Positions 25,039-33,804 of a stretch of 64,000 nucleotides of DNA are shown in pieces. The position numbers and the translations under genes were made by a program. The notes below the pieces were generated by a model. It was not told where the DNA came from, did not search any database, and saw nothing but the letters and a program-made list of their open reading frames with translations. The stretch comes from Mesorhizobium loti R88b (GTDB taxonomy: Bacteria > Pseudomonadota > Alphaproteobacteria > Rhizobiales > Rhizobiaceae), in NCBI RefSeq assembly GCF_013170845.1, contig NZ_CP033367.1, forward strand, positions 124,001-188,000, written 5' to 3'. Position 1 is the first letter of the stretch. Each line of letters begins with the position of its first letter.

Positions 25039-26591
25039 TCCCGCGCATCTACATTCCCGGCGATTCCGGCGCGCTGGCGCTGGGTGCGGAAAAGGTCGCC
25101 AAAGCGATCGCAAGTGAACTCGCCGAGCGTGGCATCGAGGCCAAGATAGTGCGCAATGGTTCGCGCGGCGCCTATTTCCTAGAACCGATGGTCGAAGTGG
25201 CGACCGAAAAGGGCCGCGTCGCCTACGGGCCGGTGAAACCCTCCGACGTCAAGAGCCTGTTCGACTCAGGCTTCCTCACGGGCGGCCATCACAAGCGCTG
25301 GCTGGGTGCGCCCGACAAGATCCCGTTCCTCGCCAAGCAGACGCGGCTGACCTTCGCCCGCTGCGGCATCAACGACCCGCTGTCGCTCGACGCCTACAAG
25401 GCGCTCGGCGGGCTGAAGGGCCTGCAGAACGCGGTTGCCATGGCGCCAGCCGACATCGTCAAGCAGGTGACCGAGTCCGGCCTGCGCGGCCGCGGCGGCG
25501 CCGGCTTCCCGACCGGCATCAAGTGGAAGACGGTGCTGGATACGACATCCGACCGCAAATACATCGTCTGCAACGCCGATGAAGGCGACAGCGCCACTTT
25601 CGCCGACCGCATGATCATGGAAGGCGACCCCTTCGTGCTGATTGAGGGCATGGCGATCGCCGGCGTCGCAACTGGCGCCACCAAGGGCTTTGTCTATATC
25701 CGCTCGGAGTATCCGCATGCGGTGGCCATGATGAACAAGGCTGTCGAGGTCGCCCGCAAAGCCGGCGTGCTCGGCGTCAATGTGCTGGGTTCGCCCAATG
25801 CCTTCGACATGGAAATCCGCGTCGGCGCCGGCGCCTATGTCTGCGGCGAGGAAACATCGCTCTTGAACAGCCTGGAAGGCAAGCGCGGCGTGGTGCGCGC
25901 CAAGCCGCCGCTGCCGGCCATCCAGGGCCTGTTCGGCAAGCCGACGGTGATCAACAACGTCATCAGCCTGGCCTCCGTGCCCATCATCATGGACAAGGGT
26001 GCCGCCTTCTACAAGGATTTCGGCATGGGCCGCTCGCGCGGCACGATCCCGATCCAGATCGCCGGCAACGTCAAGTTCGGCGGCCTGTTCGAAGCGGCCT
26101 TCGGCATGACGCTGGGCGAAATCGTCGATGATATCGGCGGCGGCACGGCAACCGGCCGGCCGGTGAAGGCCGTTCAGGTCGGCGGGCCGCTCGGCGCCTA
26201 TTTCCCGCGCAGCCTGTTCAACACGCCGTTCGACTATGAAGCCTTCGCCGCCAAGGACGGGTTGATCGGCCATGCCGGCATCACCGTGTTCGACGACACC
26301 GCCGACATGCTGAAGCAGGCGCGCTTTGCCATGGAATTCTGCGCCATCGAGAGCTGCGGCAAGTGCACGCCCTGCCGCATCGGCTCGACGCGCGGCGTCG
26401 AGACGATCGACAAGATCGCCGGCGGCATCGAGCCGGAAAAGAACATCGCGCTGGTCACGGACCTCTGCAACACGATGAAATTCGGTTCGCTCTGTGCGCT
26501 GGGTGGCTTCACGCCCTACCCGGTGATGAGCGCGCTCAACCATTTCCGCGATGATTTCAAGCCGGCGCCCGTCGCCGAAGCAGCAGAATAG
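25035..26591 (+). CDS. fdsB: NAD-dependent formate dehydrogenase beta subunit
   Basis: This 518-residue NuoF-like flavoprotein binds FMN, NAD and a [4Fe-4S] cluster and reduces NAD+. It has a thioredoxin-like N-terminal region (1-90) fused to the NuoF core. The glycine-rich site is GLRGRGGAGFPTGIKW (149-164), followed by CNADEGDSATFADR. Cluster cysteines lie in ESCGKCTPCRIGSTRG near residue 440, with a fourth in TDLCNTMKFGSLCALGG. The start overlaps the fdsG stop by four bases. A longer frame into fdsG is out-of-frame translation. Confidence 0.95.
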   Translation: MIPRIYIPGDSGALALGAEKVAKAIASELAERGIEAKIVRNGSRGAYFLEPMVEVATEKGRVAYGPVKPSDVKSLFDSGFLTGGHHKRWLGAPDKIPFLAKQTRLTFARCGINDPLSLDAYKALGGLKGLQNAVAMAPADIVKQVTESGLRGRGGAGFPTGIKWKTVLDTTSDRKYIVCNADEGDSATFADRMIMEGDPFVLIEGMAIAGVATGATKGFVYIRSEYPHAVAMMNKAVEVARKAGVLGVNVLGSPNAFDMEIRVGAGAYVCGEETSLLNSLEGKRGVVRAKPPLPAIQGLFGKPTVINNVISLASVPIIMDKGAAFYKDFGMGRSRGTIPIQIAGNVKFGGLFEAAFGMTLGEIVDDIGGGTATGRPVKAVQVGGPLGAYFPRSLFNTPFDYEAFAAKDGLIGHAGITVFDDTADMLKQARFAMEFCAIESCGKCTPCRIGSTRGVETIDKIAGGIEPEKNIALVTDLCNTMKFGSLCALGGFTPYPVMSALNHFRDDFKPAPVAEAAE

Positions 26592-26601
26592 GAACCACAC
26601 C

Positions 26602-29478
26602 ATGGGTCTCATTCAAGAAATCGACTTCGGCACGCCGGCCTCGACCTCGCAGAAGCAGGTGACGCTGACCGTCGACGGCTTCACCGTCACCGTGCCGGAA
26701 GGCACCTCGATCATGCGCGCCTCGATGGAGGCCGGCATCGCCATTCCGAAGCTTTGCGCCACCGACATGGTCGACGCCTTCGGCTCCTGCCGGCTCTGCC
26801 TGGTCGAGATCGACGGCCGCAACGGCACCCCCTCCTCCTGCACGACGCCGGTGGCGCCTGGCATGGTGGTGCACACCCAGACCGGCCGGCTGAAGGACAT
26901 CCGCCGCGGCGTGATGGAGCTCTACATCTCCGACCACCCGCTCGACTGCCTGACCTGTGCCGCCAATGGCGACTGCGAGTTGCAGACGCAGGCCGGCGTC
27001 GTCGGCCTGCGCGACGTGCGCTACGGCTATGAGGGCGACAATCACGTCTTCAAGAAGAATGACGGCGCTGAAAACTTCAAACGGATGGCGAAAGACGAGT
27101 CCAACCCGTACTTCACCTATGACCCGACGAAATGCATCGTCTGCTCGCGCTGCGTGCGCGCCTGCGAAGAGGTGCAAGGCACCTTCGCGCTGACCATCGA
27201 GGGCCGTGGTTTCGGCAGCCGCGTGTCGCCCGGCATGCACCAGTTGTTCATCGACTCGGAATGCGTCTCCTGCGGCGCCTGCGTGCAGGCCTGCCCGACG
27301 GCGACACTGTCGGAAAAGTCGGTCATCCAGATCGGCCAGCCCGAGCATTCGATGGTCACCACCTGCGCCTATTGCGGCGTCGGCTGCCAGTTCAAGGCCG
27401 AGATGCGCGGCGACGAGCTGGTGCGCATGGTGCCCTACAAGGACGGCAAGGCCAATCGCGGCCATAGCTGCGTCAAGGGCCGTTTCGCCTACGGCTATTC
27501 GACTCACAAGGACCGCATCCTCAACCCGATGATCCGCGAGAAGATCACCGATCCCTGGCGCGAAGTGTCATGGGAAGAGGCGCTGACCTACACCGCAAAC
27601 GAATTCCGCCGCATCCAGTACCAGTATGGCCGCACGTCGATCGGCGGCATCACTTCGTCGCGCTGCACGAATGAGGAAACCTATCTGGTGCAGAAGCTGA
27701 TCCGCCAGGGCTTCCGCAACAACAATGTCGATACCTGCGCCCGGGTCTGCCATTCGCCGACCGGCTACGGCCTCGGCCAGACCTTCGGCACCTCGGCCGG
27801 CACGCAGGATTTCGATTCGGTCGAGCACACCGATGTGGTGATGGTCATCGGCGCCAATCCGGCGGCGGCCCACCCGGTGTTCGCCTCGCGGCTGAAGAAG
27901 CGGCTGCGCAAGGGCGCCAAGCTGATCGTGCTCGATCCGCGCCGCACCGAGATGGTCAAGTCGGCGCATATCGAGGCGGAGTATCACCTGCCGCTGAAGC
28001 CCGGCACCAATGTCGCCGTTGTCACCTCGCTGGCGCATGTCATCGTCACCGAAGGCCTGTTCGACGAGAAGTTTATCCGCGAACGCTGCGACTGGGATGA
28101 GTTCCAGGACTGGGCCTCGTTCGTGGCGCTGCCGGAAAACAGCCCCGAAGTCGTCGGCAAGCTCGCCAATGTCGACCCGGAACTGATCCGTGGCGCAGCG
28201 CGGCTCTACGCCCGTGGCGGCAATGGCTCGATCTATTACGGCCTCGGCGTCACCGAGCACAGCCAGGGTTCGACCACCGTCATCGCCATCGCGAACCTTG
28301 CCATGGCGACCGGCAATATCGGTCGCCCTGGCGTCGGCGTGAACCCGCTACGCGGCCAGAACAATGTGCAGGGCTCCTGCGATATGGGCTCTTTCCCGCA
28401 TGAATTGCCGGGCTATCGCCACGTTTCGGGCGACGCGGTGCGCGACATCTATGAGACCTTGTGGGGCGTCAAGATCGACGACGAGCCGGGCCTTCGCATT
28501 CCCAACATGCTGGATGCCGCCGTCGATGGCTCCTTCAAAGGCCTCTATGTGCAGGGCGAGGACATCTTGCAGTCGGACCCCGACACCAAGCATGTCGCCG
28601 CCGGCCTTGCCGCGATGGAATGCGTCGTCGTGCACGATCTCTTCCTCAACGAGACCGCCAATTACGCGCATGTCTTCCTGCCGGGCTCGACCTTCCTCGA
28701 GAAGGACGGCACCTTCACCAATGCCGAACGCCGCATCAACCGCGTGCGCAAGGTGATGGCGCCGAAGAACGGCCTGGCCGACTGGGAAGTGACGCAGAAG
28801 CTCGCCCAGACGATGGGGCTGAACTGGAACTACCAGCATCCGTCGGAAATCATGGACGAGATCGCCATGACGACGCCGAGCTTCGCCAAGGTTTCCTACG
28901 ATTATCTGGAGAAAATGGGCTCGGTGCAGTGGCCCTGCAACGACAAGGCGCCGGAAGGCACGCCAATCGTCCATGTCGACGGCTTCGTGCGCGGCAAGGG
29001 CAAGTTCATCCGCACCGAATATGTGGCGACGGACGAGAAGACCGGACCGCGCTTCCCGCTGCTTTTGACCACCGGCCGTATCCTAAGCCAGTACAATGTC
29101 GGCGCGCAGACACGGCGCACCGACAACGTCATGTGGCACTCGGAAGACCGGCTGGAGATCCATCCGCACGACGCCGAGAATCGCGGCCTGCGCGATGGCG
29201 ACTGGGTGCGGCTGACCAGCCGCTCGGGCGAGACGACGCTGCGGGCGCTGATCACCGACAAGGTGTCGCCGGGCGTGGTCTATACGACCTTCCACCATCC
29301 GGACACGCAGGCCAACGTCATCACCACCGACTTCTCCGACTGGGCAACCAACTGTCCGGAATACAAGGTCACGGCCGTGCAGGTCGGCGCCTCGAACGGC
29401 CCGTCGGACTGGCAGCGCGACTATAATGAGCAGGCCGAGCAGAGCCGCCGCATCGCGACGTTGCAGGCAGCGGAGTAG
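26602..29478 (+). CDS. fdsA: NAD-dependent formate dehydrogenase alpha subunit (molybdenum)
   Basis: This 958-residue catalytic subunit oxidises formate to CO2 at a bis-MGD molybdenum site. N-terminal clusters: [2Fe-2S] C52, C63, C66, C80; a NuoG-like H112-C116-C119-C125 site; two ferredoxin-type [4Fe-4S] sites (C178/181/184/188 and C221/224/227/231); and the formate-dehydrogenase site C255/C258/C262/C290. The molybdenum ligand is probably the cysteine of ARVCHSPTGYG (C383), an ordinary cysteine rather than selenocysteine. MGD-binding stretches include GQNNVQGSCDMGS. The ATG lies ten bases after the fdsB stop with GGAA before it. Confidence 0.96.
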   Translation: MGLIQEIDFGTPASTSQKQVTLTVDGFTVTVPEGTSIMRASMEAGIAIPKLCATDMVDAFGSCRLCLVEIDGRNGTPSSCTTPVAPGMVVHTQTGRLKDIRRGVMELYISDHPLDCLTCAANGDCELQTQAGVVGLRDVRYGYEGDNHVFKKNDGAENFKRMAKDESNPYFTYDPTKCIVCSRCVRACEEVQGTFALTIEGRGFGSRVSPGMHQLFIDSECVSCGACVQACPTATLSEKSVIQIGQPEHSMVTTCAYCGVGCQFKAEMRGDELVRMVPYKDGKANRGHSCVKGRFAYGYSTHKDRILNPMIREKITDPWREVSWEEALTYTANEFRRIQYQYGRTSIGGITSSRCTNEETYLVQKLIRQGFRNNNVDTCARVCHSPTGYGLGQTFGTSAGTQDFDSVEHTDVVMVIGANPAAAHPVFASRLKKRLRKGAKLIVLDPRRTEMVKSAHIEAEYHLPLKPGTNVAVVTSLAHVIVTEGLFDEKFIRERCDWDEFQDWASFVALPENSPEVVGKLANVDPELIRGAARLYARGGNGSIYYGLGVTEHSQGSTTVIAIANLAMATGNIGRPGVGVNPLRGQNNVQGSCDMGSFPHELPGYRHVSGDAVRDIYETLWGVKIDDEPGLRIPNMLDAAVDGSFKGLYVQGEDILQSDPDTKHVAAGLAAMECVVVHDLFLNETANYAHVFLPGSTFLEKDGTFTNAERRINRVRKVMAPKNGLADWEVTQKLAQTMGLNWNYQHPSEIMDEIAMTTPSFAKVSYDYLEKMGSVQWPCNDKAPEGTPIVHVDGFVRGKGKFIRTEYVATDEKTGPRFPLLLTTGRILSQYNVGAQTRRTDNVMWHSEDRLEIHPHDAENRGLRDGDWVRLTSRSGETTLRALITDKVSPGVVYTTFHHPDTQANVITTDFSDWATNCPEYKVTAVQVGASNGPSDWQRDYNEQAEQSRRIATLQAAE

Positions 29479-29480
29479 TC

Positions 29481-30311
29481 TTGGCCGCGCGCCGCAAAGC
29501 AACGACGCAGATATCGCGGCTGGCGCACCGCGCCAGCGGCACGGCTGCGGCCAACCGCATGGTGCCGGAGGAGACGCCGGTGGCGTTCTCCTTCGCCGGC
29601 ACAACGCATGCGGTGATGATGGCGAGCCCCGCCGATTTCGAGGATTTCGCGCTCGGCTTCTCGCTGACCGAAGGCATCATCGCCGACCCGCAAGAAATCG
29701 AGGCAATCGAGGTCGAGGATCATGGAGCCGGCATCGACATCCAGATCCGGCTGAAGGACACTGCCAACACGCGCTTCGAGGCGCGGCGGCGCAGGCTGGC
29801 CGGGCCGGTCGGTTGCGGGCTGTGCGGCATCGAATCTATCGAGGAAGCGATGCGCTCGGTCGACGCCGTTGGTACGTCAAAACTTACGCTTGATGCCAAC
29901 GATATCGTCCGCTCTGTCAAGTTGTTGTCAAAGGTGCAGCCGCTGCACAGCGAAACCGGAGCCGTGCACGCTGCCGGCTTCTATATTCCCGGCAAGGGTG
30001 TCGTCATGGCGCGCGAGGATGTCGGCCGCCACAACGCGCTGGACAAACTGGCCGGCGCACTGGCCAAAGCCGGCATCGACGGCACTTCGGGTGCTGTCGT
30101 GGTGACGTCGCGCGTGTCGGTCGAAATGGTGCAGAAGACGGCAGCCATCGGCGCGGCCTTCATCATTGCCGTCTCGGCGCCGACCGCGCTTGCCATCCGC
30201 ACGGCTAATGAGGCTGGCATGACGCTGGTGGCGCTGGTGCGCGGTGATGATTTCGATGTTTTCACCCACCCTGACCGGGTGGTCTTGGGAGTTGCCCAGC
30301 ATGTCGCATGA
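29481..30311 (+). CDS. fdhD: Formate dehydrogenase accessory sulfurtransferase FdhD
   Basis: This 276-residue cytosolic protein (FdsC in fds operons) transfers sulfur to, or protects, the molybdenum cofactor before insertion into FdsA. The catalytic CxxC is in GPVGCGLCGIES. Other family features are FALGFSLTEGII, SETGAVHAAGFY, VAREDVGRHNALDKL-like REDVGRHNALDKL, and VVTSRVSVEMVQKTA. The start is TTG, two bases after the fdsA stop, with GGAG in the end of fdsA. Its 3' end overlaps fdsD by 11 bases. Confidence 0.94.
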   Translation: MAARRKATTQISRLAHRASGTAAANRMVPEETPVAFSFAGTTHAVMMASPADFEDFALGFSLTEGIIADPQEIEAIEVEDHGAGIDIQIRLKDTANTRFEARRRRLAGPVGCGLCGIESIEEAMRSVDAVGTSKLTLDANDIVRSVKLLSKVQPLHSETGAVHAAGFYIPGKGVVMAREDVGRHNALDKLAGALAKAGIDGTSGAVVVTSRVSVEMVQKTAAIGAAFIIAVSAPTALAIRTANEAGMTLVALVRGDDFDVFTHPDRVVLGVAQHVA

Positions 30312-30648
30312 CGAAGACCACATCACGAGCACCAGCGAGAAGCTGGTGCGCATGGCCAACCAGATCGGCACCTTCTTCCAGTCCAAGCCGCGCGAAGAAG
30401 GTATCGCCGGCACCGCCGAGCACATCAACAAGTTCTGGGAACCCCGGATGCGGCGGCAGTTCTTCGAGATGCTGGACGGCGGCAGCACGGCGTTCAACGA
30501 ACTCGTCGTGGCCGCCTCAGCAAGAATCCGGCGGCCGAACGCGCCGGAAGGTCCGGGATTCAGCGCCCAAGTCGAAGCTGGGGCGCCGGGCGGCAAGGGC
30601 ACCGCAGCGGGCGAGTCAACCGCCGAGATCGCCGCTTCGCAGAAATAG
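30301..30648 (+). CDS. fdsD: Formate dehydrogenase delta subunit
   Basis: This 115-residue protein matches the small FdsD subunit needed for active enzyme: KLVRMANQIGTFFQSKPREE, then EHINKFWEPRMRRQFFEML. The first 65 residues hold the conserved domain. The C-terminal 45 residues are Pro/Gly/Ala-rich and probably disordered. The ATG lies inside the end of fdhD (11-base overlap) with GGGAG upstream, so translation is likely coupled. It closes the fds operon. Confidence 0.9.
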   Translation: MSHDEDHITSTSEKLVRMANQIGTFFQSKPREEGIAGTAEHINKFWEPRMRRQFFEMLDGGSTAFNELVVAASARIRRPNAPEGPGFSAQVEAGAPGGKGTAAGESTAEIAASQK

Positions 30649-30762
30649 GGCCTGCAGCGCCACCGGCCTATATTCACACGCTCTAAAGTTTAGCCTGCCG
30701 CAAATGGCACGGCTCTGCTATGGTTGACGATCAGAAATCGTCAGGCCGGGCGGAAGAAACTC

Positions 30763-32316
30763 GTGAGGCCGATCGAGACCCGATATGCCCTCAGTGGCGA
30801 GGTGCGGATCGCCTATCAGGTGGTCGGCCAAGGATCGTTCGATCTCGTCTTCGTGCCAGGCTTCATTTCCAATCTCGACCTGCATTGGGAAGACGAGGGC
30901 TATTCCAGGCTCTTGAAGCGGCTTTCGGCGTTCTCACGGCTGATCCTGTTCGACAAACGCGGCACCGGCCTTTCCGACCGTGTCGATGCACACAACCTGC
31001 CCAGCCTCGAAACGCGTATGGACGACGTGCGCGCGGTGATGGATTCGGCCGGCAGCGGCCGAGCCGCCCTGCTTGGCGCTTCAGAAGGCGCGCCGATGGC
31101 AATGCTGTTCGCCGCCACCTATCCCGAACGGACGCGAGCCTTGGCGCTCTATGGCGGCTATGCGCATTTCCACAAATGGGTGATGCCGCCGGAACGCCTC
31201 AACGCCTTCATCTTGACCGCCGAGACGGCCTGGGGCACCGGTGCCACCTTGCCCAATTTCGCGCCGGGCCGGGTGGACGACGTGCATTTTACCCAGTGGT
31301 GGGCGCGTTTCGAGCGACTGTCGGCGAGCCCGACCGCGGCAGCGGCTCTGGCGCGAATGAATGCGGAAATCGACGTGCGTGGCGTACTGGCGGCGATCAG
31401 CGCGCCGACGCTTTTGATCCATCGCCGCAACGATGCGCGGGTCGATCCCGACGCCAGCCGCTTCCTGGCCAAGAAAATCTCCAATGCGCGGCTGGTCGAG
31501 ATTCCGGGGCGCGATCATCCGATCTGGACCGGCGATGTCGACCGGGTGGCCGACCTGATCGAGGAGTTCCTGACCGGCGAGCGCGCCGTTGCCGAAGCGG
31601 ATCGCGTGCTGGCTGCACTCCTGGTGACGCGCATTTACGATACGACGCGGATGGGAGACCGTATGTGGAGCGAACGCAGCGAGCGCTTCCAGGAAACCTG
31701 GCGGTCGCTGGTCGGGCGCCATGGCGGCCGCGCGCTGGGTACGCAGGGCGAAATGATGATTTCTCGCTTCGATGGGCCGGCGCGCGCCATACGCTGTGCG
31801 GCGGCCCTACGCGAGGCGGCGCAAGGGATCGGCGTGGCCAGCGCGCAGGGCGCGCATGTCGGGGAGATCGAACTGCGCGGGCCGCCAGTGGGGCTGACCG
31901 CCCGGGTGACGATGCAGCTTGCCGCGCACGCCAGCCGAGGCGATATCCTTGCGTCGCGGCTGGTTGCGGATCTGGCAACCGGCTCTGGCCTGCATTTCGA
32001 AGACGCCAGCCGGGTCACGCTGGACGATCTGGACGAGCCGATGGCGCTGGTGCGGGCAATGTCGGAACAGCATCTGGAGCCCGACTGCCGCACAAGGACC
32101 AAAACGACCGCCTCGGCCGTGCTGACGGCGAGGGAAAGCGAAGTGGTGAGCCTGGTTGCCGACGGCAAGAGCAATGCCGCGATTGCCGCCGAACTCAGGC
32201 TGAGCGAGCACACGGTCAAGCGTCACGTCGCCAACATATTGCTCAAGCTCGACCTGCCGTCGCGGGCGGCGGCGGCGGCATTCTCCGCCAGGCACACTGG
32301 CCCGGACGGGCCATGA
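30763..32316 (+). CDS. Alpha/beta hydrolase - degenerate class III cyclase - LuxR HTH fusion protein
   Basis: This 517-residue protein has three parts. Residues 1-275 are an alpha/beta hydrolase: nucleophile S107 in LLGASEGAP, acid likely D224, histidine H252 in GRDHPIW. Residues 285-430 resemble the nucleotide cyclase domain often fused to such hydrolases, ending [19 protein letters not shown] and [13 protein letters not shown]. The metal aspartates seem lost: LFTDIVGST-like is LVTRIYDTT here, and TTGDGF-like is GTQGEMM. Residues 453-510 are a LuxR/GerE helix-turn-helix ([20 protein letters not shown]). It therefore looks like a DNA-binding sensor with a substrate pocket rather than a signalling enzyme. 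The GTG start has GGAAG upstream; a TTG 13 codons earlier is possible. Confidence 0.87.
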   Translation: MRPIETRYALSGEVRIAYQVVGQGSFDLVFVPGFISNLDLHWEDEGYSRLLKRLSAFSRLILFDKRGTGLSDRVDAHNLPSLETRMDDVRAVMDSAGSGRAALLGASEGAPMAMLFAATYPERTRALALYGGYAHFHKWVMPPERLNAFILTAETAWGTGATLPNFAPGRVDDVHFTQWWARFERLSASPTAAAALARMNAEIDVRGVLAAISAPTLLIHRRNDARVDPDASRFLAKKISNARLVEIPGRDHPIWTGDVDRVADLIEEFLTGERAVAEADRVLAALLVTRIYDTTRMGDRMWSERSERFQETWRSLVGRHGGRALGTQGEMMISRFDGPARAIRCAAALREAAQGIGVASAQGAHVGEIELRGPPVGLTARVTMQLAAHASRGDILASRLVADLATGSGLHFEDASRVTLDDLDEPMALVRAMSEQHLEPDCRTRTKTTASAVLTARESEVVSLVADGKSNAAIAAELRLSEHTVKRHVANILLKLDLPSRAAAAAFSARHTGPDGP

Positions 32317-32426
32317 GAGCCATGGCGCTTTCGGGCGAAGCGGCCATGCCGAGGTAAACGCTATCAATTCCCCCATGCAGGCCAAGGGCGGATATTGCCG
32401 GGAAGGCGCTGCGAACGGAGGATGAA

Positions 32427-32906
32427 ATGCTCAAGTCAAAACTGAATGTCAGGTCACTGGTGATCATGGCAGGCATTGGCGCGCTGTTCACGATCACTCC
32501 CGCAAAGGCCGAGGATGCGTCGGCGGCAGCCGCTTACAAGGACATCCAGGCAACGCTTGGCTCGGTGCCGGACATGTTCAAGACCTTGCCTGATGTCGCG
32601 ATTGCCGGCGCCTGGGCCGAGATAAAAGGCGTGCAGCTCAACCCCAAGACCGCGCTCGACGGCAAGACCAAAGAGCTGATGGGCCTCGCGGTCGCATCGC
32701 AGATCCCATGCCAGTACTGCATCTATTTCCACACCGAGGCCGCCAAGCTCAACGGCGCCAGCGACGAGGAGATCAAGGAGACGATCGCGATGGCGGCGAT
32801 CGTGCGCCACTGGTCGACGATGCTCAACGGCAGCCAGGTCGATCTCGCGACCTTCAAGAAGCAAACCGACGACGTCTTCGCGGCCGTCAAGGCGAAGTCG
32901 CAGTGA
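32427..32906 (+). CDS. Exported carboxymuconolactone decarboxylase/AhpD-like protein
   Basis: This 159-residue protein starts with a Sec signal peptide (MLKSKLNVRS, a hydrophobic core, then TPAKA and cleavage near residue 28). The mature part carries the full AhpD/CMD motif E-x11-C-x2-C-x3-H, ending PCQYCIYFHTEAAKLNGAS. Proteins with this motif have peroxidase or disulfide-exchange activity. Most are cytosolic, so an exported one is less common. A good GGAGGA precedes the ATG. It follows the hydrolase/LuxR gene by 110 bases and probably heads a small operon that this regulator may control. Confidence 0.88.
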   Translation: MLKSKLNVRSLVIMAGIGALFTITPAKAEDASAAAAYKDIQATLGSVPDMFKTLPDVAIAGAWAEIKGVQLNPKTALDGKTKELMGLAVASQIPCQYCIYFHTEAAKLNGASDEEIKETIAMAAIVRHWSTMLNGSQVDLATFKKQTDDVFAAVKAKSQ

Positions 32907-32987
32907 AAGGCACTGCCCGTCGATAAGCGCCGGGCAGACTTCCAAATATCAACCGCCCGATCATGAAGACGGGCCATGGAGGATAAA

Positions 32988-33350
32988 ATGCTGACCAAGA
33001 CCCAAGTCGTTGATGGCGCCGCGATCAAGAAGGCGATCGAAACCCGCGACGGCAAGATGCTGTCGAGCTTTTATGCCGACGACGCGGTGGTGCGGGTGAT
33101 CGACCGCAACAACCCACCGAGCAAGCCGCGCGAAGTCCGCGGGCGCGCGGCGATCGCTACCTTCTGGGACGACATCTGCAGCCGGGCGATGACCCACAAG
33201 GTCGACACCACGATTGCCGACGGCGACAGCCTCGCCTTCACCCAGGCCTGCGCCTATCCGGATGGCACGAAAGTGTTCGCCGCGGCGATGCTGGAGCTGA
33301 AGAACGGCCGCATTGCGCGGCAGACCGTCGTGCAGGCCTGGGACGAGTGA
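32988..33350 (+). CDS. Nuclear transport factor 2-like (SnoaL-type) protein
   Basis: This 120-residue protein shows the NTF2-like cone fold pattern: an N-terminal helix (VDGAAIKKAIETRDGKMLSS), then FYADDAVVRVID, GRAAIATFWDDI and a final strand set (AAMLELKNGRIARQTVVQAW). The cavity of this fold is used by isomerases, cyclases and binding proteins, so no reaction can be given. GGAGGATAAA precedes the ATG, nearly the same leader as the AhpD-like gene upstream. No signal peptide is visible. Confidence 0.83.
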   Translation: MLTKTQVVDGAAIKKAIETRDGKMLSSFYADDAVVRVIDRNNPPSKPREVRGRAAIATFWDDICSRAMTHKVDTTIADGDSLAFTQACAYPDGTKVFAAAMLELKNGRIARQTVVQAWDE

Positions 33351-33357
33351 GGCCGCC

Positions 33358-33672
33358 ATGTTCAGCGCCAGATGGCAGATCGACGCCAAGTTCGGGCACA
33401 AGCAGACCGTGCTCGAACTGTTGAAGAAATGGGAACGTGAGATCGGCTCGCAGGTCGGCATTGCCGATCTGCAATTCCAGATCATGACGGGATCGATCGG
33501 CGCTCGGGAAGCGACGGTCGAATCGCATCACCAGGTCGAGAGCCTGGCCCAGTTGGAGGCGTTCTTCGCCAAGATCGGCAAGATCGACGCGCACGCCAAA
33601 TGGGGCAAGGAGATGGAGCCGTACGTCGTGTCAGGCACCAGCCTGTGGAATATCTATCGCATTGTGGAGTAG
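33358..33672 (+). CDS. Small protein, possibly dimeric alpha/beta-barrel fold (104 aa)
   Basis: This 104-residue protein begins MFSARWQIDAKFGHKQTVLE, seven bases after the NTF2-like gene. The pattern of strand, helix (LELLKKWEREIGSQVG), two strands and helix (SLAQLEAFFAKIGKIDAHAK) then WGKEMEPYVVSGTSLWNIYR is like a NIPSNAP or antibiotic-monooxygenase-type ferredoxin fold. I cannot name a family with certainty. No signal peptide or cysteines. It ends the small operon after the AhpD-like gene. Confidence 0.75.
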   Translation: MFSARWQIDAKFGHKQTVLELLKKWEREIGSQVGIADLQFQIMTGSIGAREATVESHHQVESLAQLEAFFAKIGKIDAHAKWGKEMEPYVVSGTSLWNIYRIVE

Positions 33673-33747
33673 TGGCTCTTCTTCCCGTTACTGGGAGACG
33701 ATGCCGGCAGGCAGACGAGGGGCGGAGCCAGCTTCGACAAGCTTGTG

Positions 33748-33800
33748 CTGCCCCTCATCCGGCGCTTCGGGCCACCTTCTCCCCGTAAACGGGGAGAAGG
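33748..33800. repeat. Dispersed palindromic repeat, copy 1
   Basis: The unit starts CTGCCCCTCATCCGGC, contains a CTTCGGGC segment, and ends with a 12-bp perfect stem (CCTTCTCCCCGT paired with ACGGGGAGAAGG, 2-base loop). A near-identical unit occurs at 57418-57469. Here it fills the gap between two convergent operons, where it may also stop transcription from both sides. I recognise such elements as common in Mesorhizobium chromosomes. Confidence 0.75.
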
Positions 33801-33804
33801 AAAA

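Noticed and set aside
25266..26612. Minus-strand frame of 448 codons opposite fdsB
   Set aside because: Shadow of a well-supported subunit gene; no recognisable domain or ribosome site.
30720..32357. Alternative frame of 545 codons overlapping the hydrolase/LuxR gene
   Set aside because: Arg/Gly/Pro-rich translation of the +1 frame; all domain motifs are in the other frame.
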